Source: Acidobacteriota bacterium | GTDB lineage: Bacteria > Acidobacteriota > Blastocatellia > Pyrinomonadales > Pyrinomonadaceae | Direction of reading: 5' to 3' | DNA: 26,579 nt | Assembly (NCBI GenBank): GCA_020853255.1 | Contig: JADYZI010000109.1 | Location: forward strand, 1-26,579 | In this document: positions 16,340-22,868 of the stretch, one piece after another | Layout: each line of letters opens with the position of its first letter | How positions within the stretch are numbered: the stretch's first letter is position 1 | Program-made: the position numbers and the translations under genes | The notes under the pieces: model-generated | Told to the model about the DNA's origin: nothing | Databases searched by the model: none | The model's input: only the letters and a program-made list of their open reading frames with translations

Positions 16340-16380
16340 GTTCCTCCAATAAAGAACATTCCGAAACCAATCAGTTGCAC

Positions 16381-16410
16381 TTGACATATGCAACCGAGTG
16401 GTTGCATACT
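16381..16410 (+). promoter_or_regulatory. Promoter with embedded palindromic operator for the ArsR gene
   Basis: A consensus -35 TTGACA lies at 16381-16386 and a -10-like CATACT at 16405-16410, 18 bp apart. The whole spacer is a palindrome with 9-bp arms TATGCAACC and GGTTGCATA around GAGT (16387-16408). A repressor bound here would block RNA polymerase. The start codon of the ArsR gene is 14 nt downstream, so autoregulation is likely. Confidence 0.8.
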
Positions 16411-16423
16411 GCTGTTCGACGTT

Positions 16424-16750
16424 ATGAAAAGAGATGTTTTCCAGGCCATTGCAGATCCGACACGGCGGGCGATCATTGCGTTGATCGCATTGCAGGCGAT
16501 GACGCCGAATGCTATTGCCGCGCATTTTGATACGTCGCGGCAGGCGGTGTCGAAGCATTTGCGGATACTGACCGAGTGCGAACTTGTAACACAAGACCAG
16601 CAAGGCCGAGAGATCTATTACCGGCTGGAGATCGACAAGATGAAAGAGATCGACGAATGGTTAGAGCAATATCGCAAGATCTGGGAGACACGATACGAGC
16701 AGCTCGACGAGATGCTTGCGGTGTTGAGACAAGAAAAAAGTAAGGTGTGA
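16424..16750 (+). CDS. ArsR-family winged-helix transcriptional repressor
   Basis: The 108-aa protein has the start [18 protein letters not shown] typical of the ArsR/SmtB family. Its recognition-helix region is [28 protein letters not shown] and its wing is [12 protein letters not shown]. The usual metal-binding motif (ELCVCDL) is absent. It therefore resembles the SdpR-like ArsR group, which is commonly encoded just upstream of an SRPBCC (AHSA1) gene. That is the arrangement here. The ATG at 16424 is preferred to the 16388 start because the latter lies inside the operator. It probably represses its own operon. Confidence 0.9.
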   Translation: MKRDVFQAIADPTRRAIIALIALQAMTPNAIAAHFDTSRQAVSKHLRILTECELVTQDQQGREIYYRLEIDKMKEIDEWLEQYRKIWETRYEQLDEMLAVLRQEKSKV

Positions 16751-16759
16751 CACACCGGT

Positions 16760-16826
16760 TTCTCTCTGCGGTCTCTGCTCCTTTGCGGGAGGATTCTTCC
16801 CGCCAAGACGCAAAGACGCAGAGGAC
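16760..16826. repeat. R4 inverted repeat element between arsR-like and SRPBCC genes
   Basis: The left arm CTCTCTGCGGTCTCTGC...TTTGCGGG and the right arm CCCGCCAAGACGC...GACGCAGAGG are partial reverse complements. They surround a small hairpin GCGGGA/TCCCGC. The right arm matches the R4 block in the GltD-like gene (11864-11890). Confidence 0.7.
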
Positions 16827-16853
16827 AATTGAGAAAAAATAGTGAGGAGTAGA

Positions 16854-17342
16854 ATGGATTTTATTGTCAATAAAGAGGCGAAAACAGTTTCGATAACGAA
16901 AGAGTTCGCGGCCCCGATCAACCTGGTGTGGGACGCATATACAAAAGCTGAATTGCTTGACCAATGGTGGGCGCCGAAGCCTTTCGCGTCGCGGACGAAG
17001 GTACTCAATTTCGAAGTCGGCGGCCGCAGATTTTACGCAATGGTCGGTCCCGACGGTACCGAGCGTTGGGCGGTGCAGAAATATACTTCGATAACGCCGA
17101 AAACTAATTTCAAGTTCTTTAATGCCTTCGCCGATGCAGATGAAAATGTTCAATTGCCGGGCTCCGACTGGGATTTCAACTTCAGCGAAACGGACGGAAA
17201 AACAACAGTTAGCGTTTCAATTTACAACGAATCGCTCGAACGCATGGAGATGATACTCGCAAGCGGCTTTACCGAAGGCGTGAAAGTGCAGTTGCAGAAT
17301 CTTGAGGAACTGCTGGCAGAACTATCAAGGAGGAAGTCATGA
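16854..17342 (+). CDS. SRPBCC / AHSA1-family protein
   Basis: The 162-aa protein has the START-like SRPBCC fold signature. [29 protein letters not shown] is followed by [18 protein letters not shown] and the C-terminal helix [25 protein letters not shown]1-type members bind hydrophobic ligands or act in stress responses, and the ligand here is unknown. AGGAG at 16845-16849 is a well-placed ribosome binding site for the ATG at 16854. It is probably controlled by the ArsR protein upstream. It overlaps the next gene by 4 nt (ATGA). Confidence 0.9.
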   Translation: MDFIVNKEAKTVSITKEFAAPINLVWDAYTKAELLDQWWAPKPFASRTKVLNFEVGGRRFYAMVGPDGTERWAVQKYTSITPKTNFKFFNAFADADENVQLPGSDWDFNFSETDGKTTVSVSIYNESLERMEMILASGFTEGVKVQLQNLEELLAELSRRKS

Positions 17343-18097
17343 AAAGAGGCCAGTACCACTGCTTTGTATTAAGCGTGTTTGTGATCGTGATCGCCATGAT
17401 CGCGTCTCTATCCATTACCGCGCAAGACTCGAAACAACCGTATCCGGCGATGGCTCCGATCGAACAATATCTAATGGACCGCGACGCCGAGGTAGCTTTA
17501 GCCCGCAGTGCCGCGCCGGAGGCCATCTCCCGCGACGCCTCAGTTATCGTCCTAACTCGCCGTGGTTATGAGACCGCAGTTAAAGGAACGAACGGATGGG
17601 TCTGCTGGGTCGGACGAGCGTGGCTGTCGATGTTTGATCATCCCGAATTTTGGAACCCAAAGATTCGCGCCGCTGACTGCGTCAATCCACCGGGCGTCCG
17701 CTCCACGCTGCCATACGCTTTCAAGCGAACCGAACTGGTGCTCGCCGGACGCTCTAAGCAAGAGACGATCGCTGCGATCAAATCCGCGATCGACAAAAAA
17801 GAATTGCCGGCTCTCGAGAAGGGAGTTATGTCTTACATGATGTCCAAGGCATCGTACCTTTCTGACGAAGGCGAGCACAACATGCCGCATGTGATGTTTT
17901 TTCAGTCTATGAAAGACGGCTCAGCCTGGGGAGCAAATCTAACGAACTCGCCGGTCATGGGTGTAAATTACTGGTACATTTCAGACGAACCGTACCCTCA
18001 ACTCAAATCATTTCCGCCAATGTCCGTTTTCCTGGTGGCGACAGACAAATGGTCGGATGGAACATCGGTGCGGAACACTGATCATCATGGTATGTGA
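17339..18097 (+). CDS. Secreted conserved hypothetical protein
   Basis: The 252-aa protein has an N-terminal signal peptide or anchor ([22 protein letters not shown]). Conserved-looking blocks follow: [56 protein letters not shown] and VGKW-like [11 protein letters not shown] near the end. I associate these blocks with an uncharacterised family of exported proteins. No enzyme motif is visible. It is translationally coupled to the SRPBCC gene through an ATGA overlap, so it is in the ArsR-controlled unit. Confidence 0.75.
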   Translation: MKRGQYHCFVLSVFVIVIAMIASLSITAQDSKQPYPAMAPIEQYLMDRDAEVALARSAAPEAISRDASVIVLTRRGYETAVKGTNGWVCWVGRAWLSMFDHPEFWNPKIRAADCVNPPGVRSTLPYAFKRTELVLAGRSKQETIAAIKSAIDKKELPALEKGVMSYMMSKASYLSDEGEHNMPHVMFFQSMKDGSAWGANLTNSPVMGVNYWYISDEPYPQLKSFPPMSVFLVATDKWSDGTSVRNTDHHGM

Positions 18098-18103
18098 GCA
18101 AAT

Positions 18104-18541
18104 ATGAACGCAAAGAAACAGATCGAAACGTATATTGCCAGTCTCCCCGAACCAAAGCGCGGCGAGATGCAGACGCTGCATGACAGCATCTTGCGAATAA
18201 ACCCGTCCGCTAAACTATGGTTCCTAGATGGCAAGGATGCAACAGGGAAGGTAGTTTCTAACCCGGACGTCGGGTTTGGTTCTCGCCCGCACAAGTACGC
18301 AGACGGCACGATAAGCGAGTTCTATCAGGTCGGCATTAGTCCAAACAAATCCGGTATCTCGGTTTATATAATGGGCATTGAAGACAGAAAATACCTGCCC
18401 GACACATACGGAAAAGACATCGGCAAAGCGACCGTTACCGGATATTGCATCAGGTTCAAAACAATAAATGACATAAATATGGATGCCCTCGAATCGGCAA
18501 TACGGTTTGGGTTTGAGGACAAAATTAAAGAGATATCGTGA
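18104..18541 (+). CDS. DUF1801 domain-containing protein
   Basis: The 145-aa protein matches DUF1801 (YdhG-like): IETYIASLPEPKRGEMQTLHDSILRINP at the N-terminus, then FGSRPHKYADG and ISVYIMGIEDRKYLPDTYGKDIGKA. The fold is small and alpha/beta, and its function is not established. It follows the secreted hypothetical by 6 nt and fits the common ArsR-SRPBCC-DUF1801 gene neighbourhood. It has no signal peptide. Confidence 0.85.
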   Translation: MNAKKQIETYIASLPEPKRGEMQTLHDSILRINPSAKLWFLDGKDATGKVVSNPDVGFGSRPHKYADGTISEFYQVGISPNKSGISVYIMGIEDRKYLPDTYGKDIGKATVTGYCIRFKTINDINMDALESAIRFGFEDKIKEIS

Positions 18542-18548
18542 AAACACT

Positions 18549-19166
18549 ATGGAAATACCGAAAATTAATCAGAAACCGAGACAGGGCTCTGAGCCTTTAC
18601 ATGATGACGGGCAAAGTCTTGACGTTTCTGTTTTAGACTTCTGGCGATGGAGTGCATCCGACCTCCTGAGCAATGCAACACGAGGCATTTTCGCGGAATT
18701 TATCATCGCCACGGCTTTATGTATTCCATTGGATGAAGTCCGCGATGAGTGGGGGCCATTTGATCTGCTTACGCCAGAAGGAATAAAGGTAGAAGTAAAA
18801 TCGTCGGGCTACATTCAAAGTTGGTTTCAAAAAAAGCCAACGGTGATTAGTTACGGGGTTCCCAAAACAAGAGGCTGGAATCCAGAAACAAATTTGCTGG
18901 ATACCGAAGCTAGGCGACAGGCTGATGTGTATGTTTTTGCTCTGCTCGCCCACCTCGACTATGCAACGATCGATCCCCTGAACATCGGCCAATGGAGATT
19001 CTATGTTTTACCAACCGCAGTGCTCGACAATCGAGAACGCAGTCAGCACTCAATTACACTGAGGTCTTTAGAGGAGCTATCTGGCGGGAGCCTTAGCTAC
19101 GGAGAGTTGAGAGCAATGGTTCTTCTGGCATATGAGCGGCACATTTCGATGAATAAGAAACAATGA
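18549..19166 (+). CDS. Conserved hypothetical with PD-(D/E)XK nuclease-like motif
   Basis: This 205-aa protein belongs to no family I can name. It contains [19 protein letters not shown], where an Asp is followed nine residues later by E-x-K. That is the spacing of a PD-(D/E)XK nuclease active site. The preceding helix [17 protein letters not shown] could supply the usual Glu. Other notable blocks are [41 protein letters not shown] and the end SYGELRAMV. It may be a restriction or repair-type nuclease, or an inactive relative. The ATG at 18549 follows DUF1801 by 7 nt, and the gene overlaps the next by 4 nt. Confidence 0.65.
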   Translation: MEIPKINQKPRQGSEPLHDDGQSLDVSVLDFWRWSASDLLSNATRGIFAEFIIATALCIPLDEVRDEWGPFDLLTPEGIKVEVKSSGYIQSWFQKKPTVISYGVPKTRGWNPETNLLDTEARRQADVYVFALLAHLDYATIDPLNIGQWRFYVLPTAVLDNRERSQHSITLRSLEELSGGSLSYGELRAMVLLAYERHISMNKKQ

Positions 19167-19768
19167 GAAAACTAATTGCAGCGGAATTTATGACGCTCGA
19201 CGGCGTCATACAGAATGAGGAAAATGACGGCGACGGGTTTAAGTGGGGCGGATGGTTTTTTCCGTTTGCGGATGAGGTGACGGGTGCGGTCGTGCAGGAG
19301 CGGTTGGGCAAGAATGTCGATTTGCTGTTGGGCCGAAAGACCTTTGAGAGTTGGGAAGGATATTGGCCGACGCATTCGAATTTTTGGCCGAACTGTATGA
19401 CCGCGACGAAATACGTCGCTTCAAACACGCGCGACTCGAGCGACTGGCAGCCTGCCGTCTTTTTGAGCGGCGATCTCGCTGAAAAGGTTCGCGAGCTAAA
19501 ACAGACCGACGGCCCCGATCTGCACGTAATGGGAAGCGCCGATATGCTCCAGACTCTTCTCAAAGCCGACCTCGTCGATGCCCTTGAGCTAATGATAATC
19601 CCGGTCACGCTCGGCCAGGGGAAACGCCTGTTTCAGGACGGAACAATTCCCGCATCTTTCAAGGTAACCAGCAGCCAGATCGCTCCAAAAGGCATCATCT
19701 GTGTAACCTACGAACGCGACGGCGATGTACGATCCGGCGGCGGCCCGCAGATAAAAGAGGATGAGTAA
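19163..19768 (+). CDS. RibD C-terminal / dihydrofolate-reductase-like protein
   Basis: The 201-aa protein begins [20 protein letters not shown]. It has the RibD_C (DHFR-fold) pattern: [18 protein letters not shown], then [36 protein letters not shown] and YERDGDV at the end. Such stand-alone proteins are presumed NAD(P)H-dependent reductases, but they are neither true FolA nor RibD. It starts in an ATGA overlap with the nuclease-like gene. It is intact, unlike its relative at 15781, with which it shares the start MRKLIAA and the TLDG motif. Confidence 0.88.
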   Translation: MRKLIAAEFMTLDGVIQNEENDGDGFKWGGWFFPFADEVTGAVVQERLGKNVDLLLGRKTFESWEGYWPTHSNFWPNCMTATKYVASNTRDSSDWQPAVFLSGDLAEKVRELKQTDGPDLHVMGSADMLQTLLKADLVDALELMIIPVTLGQGKRLFQDGTIPASFKVTSSQIAPKGIICVTYERDGDVRSGGGPQIKEDE

Positions 19769-19861
19769 AATGCGTTTCGTCGCGAAGTTGAGTGTAACGA
19801 AGGTGTAGTGCCAGCGTGGAAATCGAAACGAAAATGAGCATACAATAAACCCGCAGGGCAA

Positions 19862-20031
19862 CTAGCCACGTGCTTTAGCACGTGGTAGCGTATCGCGAAT
19901 ATTCAGTCAGGGCGATTTATCGTCCTTACAAATTTGCAGAACCGAACTGCTAAAAGCCGGATCTAGAAGGACGTTAAAACGCCCTTCGATAAAATTTGAC
20001 AATCTGACCACGCCGTAAACGGCGTGGCTAA
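19862..20031. repeat. REP/BIME-like four-hairpin element B
   Basis: The roughly 170-bp element lies in the 430-nt gap between genes. Outer hairpins are CCACGTGCT/AGCACGTGG (19866-19885) and CCACGCCGT/ACGGCGTGG (20008-20027), in opposite orientation. Inner hairpins are AGGGCGAT/ATCGTCCT (19909-19926) and AGGACGTT/AACGCCCT (19968-19985), also mutually inverted. The loops sit on TTTA or TAAA. The plan is the same as element A although the sequence differs. The rest of the gap (19769-19861 and 20032-20201) shows no gene to me. Confidence 0.78.
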
Positions 20032-20201
20032 TTGCCGCGAGAAGCGGTTTGGGTAAAGCCTGGCTTCACTGAAGCTAACTGAGACCCAGATCTCGCCAAA
20101 CGCCAGTACCAAGTTAAACTACGAATGAGATGCCGACCCAAAAACCGGCGCCCCTCATATAGAAGAGAACGATTAGAATAAGGTCGCCGGAATCTAACCT
20201 C

Positions 20202-20738
20202 ATGGAAACTCTCGAGGAGACGCTGAATCATTTGTATCCTGACCGCGTTATCCGGCTTGACGACAGAAATTCTATTCCTGGCAATGAATATATGGTTTAT
20301 GTATTGGGGCACAACAACATTGCGATAGTCGTTGGTCACGGAAAAAGAAACAGGGCCGCGGTAATTTTTGATGATCTTAACCGTAAGACTCCTGCCCACC
20401 TGAAGGCGTTGTTGGTAAGGATATATCGTCTATTTAATAACTCTGGCTTCGACCGTTTTATCATTTCTTGTGGTGACAAGAACGCGGCGAAGACGATCGA
20501 AAAACATCTGCACAACGAGATCGGGGGGAATAGTTGTGCGATTCCGGAACCGTTAATGAAATCTCTGACGGACGGCATTAGAGATGACTATGCACTGTTA
20601 TTCCTGAATCTAGCGGCTTGCTCCTCATTTGATGGCCTCCACGATTTAAGAAAGTGGCGACGAAAAGGCCTGATATCGGACTCCACATGGGGAGTTTTAT
20701 CGAAAAAACTTCGGCTGGAAGAATTGAACTGGAACTAA
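20202..20738 (+). CDS. Conserved-looking hypothetical protein (178 aa)
   Basis: I cannot assign a family. The protein reads as a folded soluble domain. A central beta-alpha part ([30 protein letters not shown]) is followed by [41 protein letters not shown] and a C-terminal helical part ([26 protein letters not shown]). There is no signal peptide or membrane segment. The motif [15 protein letters not shown] is distinctive. No strong ribosome binding site is seen. It stands alone between element B and the hydrolase gene, which starts 14 nt later. Confidence 0.65.
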   Translation: METLEETLNHLYPDRVIRLDDRNSIPGNEYMVYVLGHNNIAIVVGHGKRNRAAVIFDDLNRKTPAHLKALLVRIYRLFNNSGFDRFIISCGDKNAAKTIEKHLHNEIGGNSCAIPEPLMKSLTDGIRDDYALLFLNLAACSSFDGLHDLRKWRRKGLISDSTWGVLSKKLRLEELNWN

Positions 20739-20752
20739 GAGCCCGAAAGATT

Positions 20753-21610
20753 ATGAAGACGATAACTTATTTTCTAACAATGCTCCTGTCAACCGTCGCA
20801 TTCGCACAGCACAAGCCAACGGCGGGTTATGCACCGGTTAATGGGTTGAAGATGTACTACGAGATACACGGCAGCGGCGAGCCGGTGGTTTTGCTGCATG
20901 GGGCGTTTATGGCGATCTCGGACGACAACTTGAGTGTGTTAATCAACGAGCTTGCCAAGACGCGGAAGGTGATCGCAGTCGAGATGCAGGGGCATGGGCG
21001 GACGGCGGATATCAAACGCGATATTACTTATGAAAACCTCTCGGACGATGTTGCCGGGCTGCTTGATTATTTGAAGATCGAAAGTGCAGACATTATTGGC
21101 TACAGCCTCGGTGCCGGTACGGCAATGATGACGGCGATCCGCCATCCGGACAAGGTGCGCAAGGTTGTCAGCATTTCGCACCCGATCCGCCGCGACGGTT
21201 GGGTTCAGGCTGCCAACGACTTTTGGCCAAACTTCTCGTTAGAAATGATGAAAGGAACGCCGGCCGAAACCGAACGAGAGAAGCTTAATCCAGTTCCCGG
21301 CAGCTTCCCGGATCTTTTCAATCACATAAAAGCGGCGGCAATGCGGCCGTGGGATTTCGGTGCTGATAAATTCAAAGCTACCAAAGCTCCGATGTTTTTC
21401 ATCCACGGCGACGCCGACGGAGTTCGCATGGAGCACATCGCCGAAATGTACCGCCTCAAAGGCGGCGGCAACATCCATGGCGACATGCAGCCACGGTCAG
21501 AATCGCGCCTCGCCATCATCCCGAACACGACCCACGTCACGCTAATGAACCGCATGGCCGCGATCATCCCACTGATCAATGACTTCCTCGATGCAAAACC
21601 CCAGAAGTAG
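20753..21610 (+). CDS. Exported alpha/beta hydrolase
   Basis: The 285-aa protein has a signal peptide ([19 protein letters not shown]) and an alpha/beta-hydrolase fold. Oxyanion-hole HGAF follows VVLL, the nucleophile elbow GYSLGAG holds Ser118, the acid is Asp220 or Asp222 in FIHGDADGV, and the catalytic His261 is in PNTTHVTLM. The N-terminal [18 protein letters not shown] is typical of esterase or epoxide-hydrolase-like enzymes. The substrate cannot be inferred. The ATG at 20753 is chosen because the signal peptide starts there. The frame is open back to 20654 inside the previous gene, but that leader is not signal-like. Confidence 0.88.
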   Translation: MKTITYFLTMLLSTVAFAQHKPTAGYAPVNGLKMYYEIHGSGEPVVLLHGAFMAISDDNLSVLINELAKTRKVIAVEMQGHGRTADIKRDITYENLSDDVAGLLDYLKIESADIIGYSLGAGTAMMTAIRHPDKVRKVVSISHPIRRDGWVQAANDFWPNFSLEMMKGTPAETEREKLNPVPGSFPDLFNHIKAAAMRPWDFGADKFKATKAPMFFIHGDADGVRMEHIAEMYRLKGGGNIHGDMQPRSESRLAIIPNTTHVTLMNRMAAIIPLINDFLDAKPQK

Positions 21611-21628
21611 TACTCCTGGAGACTCGAT

Positions 21629-21766
21629 TCACCACCGAGGCACTGAGACACCGAGATTCTGAACCAGCATTCTGTCGGCGTACTTTTGCGTCCCAACGTT
21701 TTCTGCACTAGATCAAGATCCATTCGATCAAAATCTTTCTCCGTGTTCTCTGTGTCTCTGTGGTGA
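21629..21766. repeat. R5 'cacagagacacagag' inverted-repeat element
   Basis: The left end TCACCACCGAGGCACTGAGA and the right end, ending TCTCTGTGTCTCTGTGGTGA-like, are imperfect reverse complements about 100 bp apart. This is a MITE-like layout with no coding capacity. It fills the gap between the hydrolase and VOC genes. Confidence 0.75.
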
Positions 21767-21810
21767 GAATGCCCTAAACGGGTTAATATACCGAAAACGG
21801 GGGAACGTAA

Positions 21811-22212
21811 ATGGCAAAGGTAACTGGCATTGGCGGGGTGTTTTTTAAGAGTAAGGGCAAGGGAGCTGAACTTGCGGCTTGGTATAGGGAGAACCTCGGC
21901 ATTGAGCTTGAGAGTTGGGGCGGGGCGATCTTGCGTTGGGCTGATGACAAGGCCGACGACGGCGGGCTTACGGTTTGGAACGCGGCGGACCACGATACGA
22001 AATGGTTCAGCCCGAGCGAGTCTCCGTTCATGATCAACTACCGCGTTGATAATATGGACGAAATGCTCGCACAGCTAACGCAAAACGGCGTCGAGATCGT
22101 CGGCGGGCCGGATTCGGCCGAAAACGGCAAATTTGCATGGATAATGGACCCGGACGGCAACAAAGTCGAACTATGGCAACCAATGGCCTGGGATGAGAAG
22201 AATAAGGGATAG
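21811..22212 (+). CDS. VOC-family (glyoxalase/bleomycin-resistance fold) protein
   Basis: The 133-aa protein has one VOC module pair. KVTGIGGVFFKSKGKGAELAAWYRENLGIELE forms the first half, and INYRVDNMDEMLAQLTQNGVEIVGGP followed by GKFAWIMDPDGNKVELWQP forms the second. The metal-ligand Glu of the second half is present (VELW). Members include glyoxalases, dioxygenases and antibiotic-binding proteins, and the substrate here cannot be told. A GGGGGAA ribosome binding site precedes the ATG. Confidence 0.9.
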   Translation: MAKVTGIGGVFFKSKGKGAELAAWYRENLGIELESWGGAILRWADDKADDGGLTVWNAADHDTKWFSPSESPFMINYRVDNMDEMLAQLTQNGVEIVGGPDSAENGKFAWIMDPDGNKVELWQPMAWDEKNKG

Positions 22213-22270
22213 GATTTGATCGCGAATCTTTCTTTAAGCGAAGGTGCTTGTACGGATCAGCGATGGTCCG

Positions 22271-22299
22271 AACCGGGAGCGATAGCGACTGGGTTTTTT
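22271..22299. repeat. R1 dispersed repeat, single arm
   Basis: AACCGGGAGCGATAGCGACT followed by GGGTTTTTT matches the left arm of the R1 palindrome at 903-931. Its T-run lies 16 nt upstream of TATAAT at 22316, in the -35 position. Confidence 0.75.
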
Positions 22300-22315
22300 G
22301 GAGTGCGGTTGGTGG

Positions 22316-22321
22316 TATAAT
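22316..22321 (+). promoter_or_regulatory. Possible -10 box for the second toxin-antitoxin operon
   Basis: A perfect TATAAT lies 7 nt before the ribosome binding site GAGGAGA (22328-22334) and 20 nt before the antitoxin ATG. The -35 region is only a T-run from repeat R1, so promoter strength is uncertain and the leader would be very short. Confidence 0.5.
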
Positions 22322-22340
22322 TTGATCGAGGAGAACTGTT

Positions 22341-22583
22341 ATGTCAGTGGTGACTGATGTCGAAAAATTAGCCCTTGAGCTTTCGGATTCCGATCGGGCT
22401 AAATTGGCTGAGAAACTTATCCGGTCGTTGCCGGGGCCGTTTATTGAGGACGATGACTACGATGGTATCAAAGAAGCTATTCGGCGCAGCCGCGAGATGG
22501 ATGAAAACCCGGAAATGTCGATCTCGATGGAGCAGTTGGACGAAATGATAAGGAAGCGTTTTCCTCAATGCGTGTCAGATTAG
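22341..22583 (+). CDS. Addiction-module antitoxin (Unstab_antitox-like)
   Basis: The 80-aa protein has the pattern of the putative addiction module component family (PF09720 type). It starts EKLALELSDSDRAKLAEKLIRSL and ends in a helical tail (EQLDEMIRKRF). Such proteins are labile antitoxins for ParE/RelE toxins. It overlaps the toxin gene by 16 nt. It has a strong ribosome binding site (GAGGAGA). Confidence 0.85.
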   Translation: MSVVTDVEKLALELSDSDRAKLAEKLIRSLPGPFIEDDDYDGIKEAIRRSREMDENPEMSISMEQLDEMIRKRFPQCVSD

Positions 22584-22861
22584 TTAGCAAGGTCTATTCG
22601 GATATCGAGTCTGCGATGAGCTTTTACCTTCTGGAGGCGGGGACCGAGATCGCAACGGAATTTTACGATGAATTCAAACGCTGCCGACAGATAATCGCCG
22701 AACGACCGATGTCGTATCCGATAGTCCGAAATGAAATTCGCCGGATCAATCTTCGTCGCTTCCCGTACCATGTATTGTACCAGATCGTGGGCGATGGGTT
22801 GGTAAAGGTCCTGGCAGTCAAACACGACCGTCGTGATCCTGATTTTGGCCTGGATAGATAA
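22568..22861 (+). CDS. RelE/ParE-family toxin
   Basis: The 97-aa toxin has the ParE-type pattern VYSDIESAMSFYLLEAGTEIATEFYDEFKRCRQIIAERP. It is followed by RRINLRRFPYHVLYQI and VKVLAVKHDRRDPDF, the conserved C-terminal core. It is a different subgroup from the toxin at 13109. Its stop codon lies 7 nt before the korA start, so toxin and korA can be read from one transcript. Confidence 0.88.
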   Translation: MRVRLVSKVYSDIESAMSFYLLEAGTEIATEFYDEFKRCRQIIAERPMSYPIVRNEIRRINLRRFPYHVLYQIVGDGLVKVLAVKHDRRDPDFGLDR

Positions 22862-22868
22862 AAATCAA

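Noticed and set aside
15634..20031. CRISPR array suggested by repeated hairpins
   Set aside because: The repeats are not evenly spaced and have no unique spacers of constant length. They are REP/MITE-like elements, and no cas gene is present.
12936..22861. Prophage or integrative element
   Set aside because: No integrase, transposase, phage structural gene, tRNA or direct-repeat attachment site is visible. Only the gene content and the flanking toxin-antitoxin pairs suggest an insertion.
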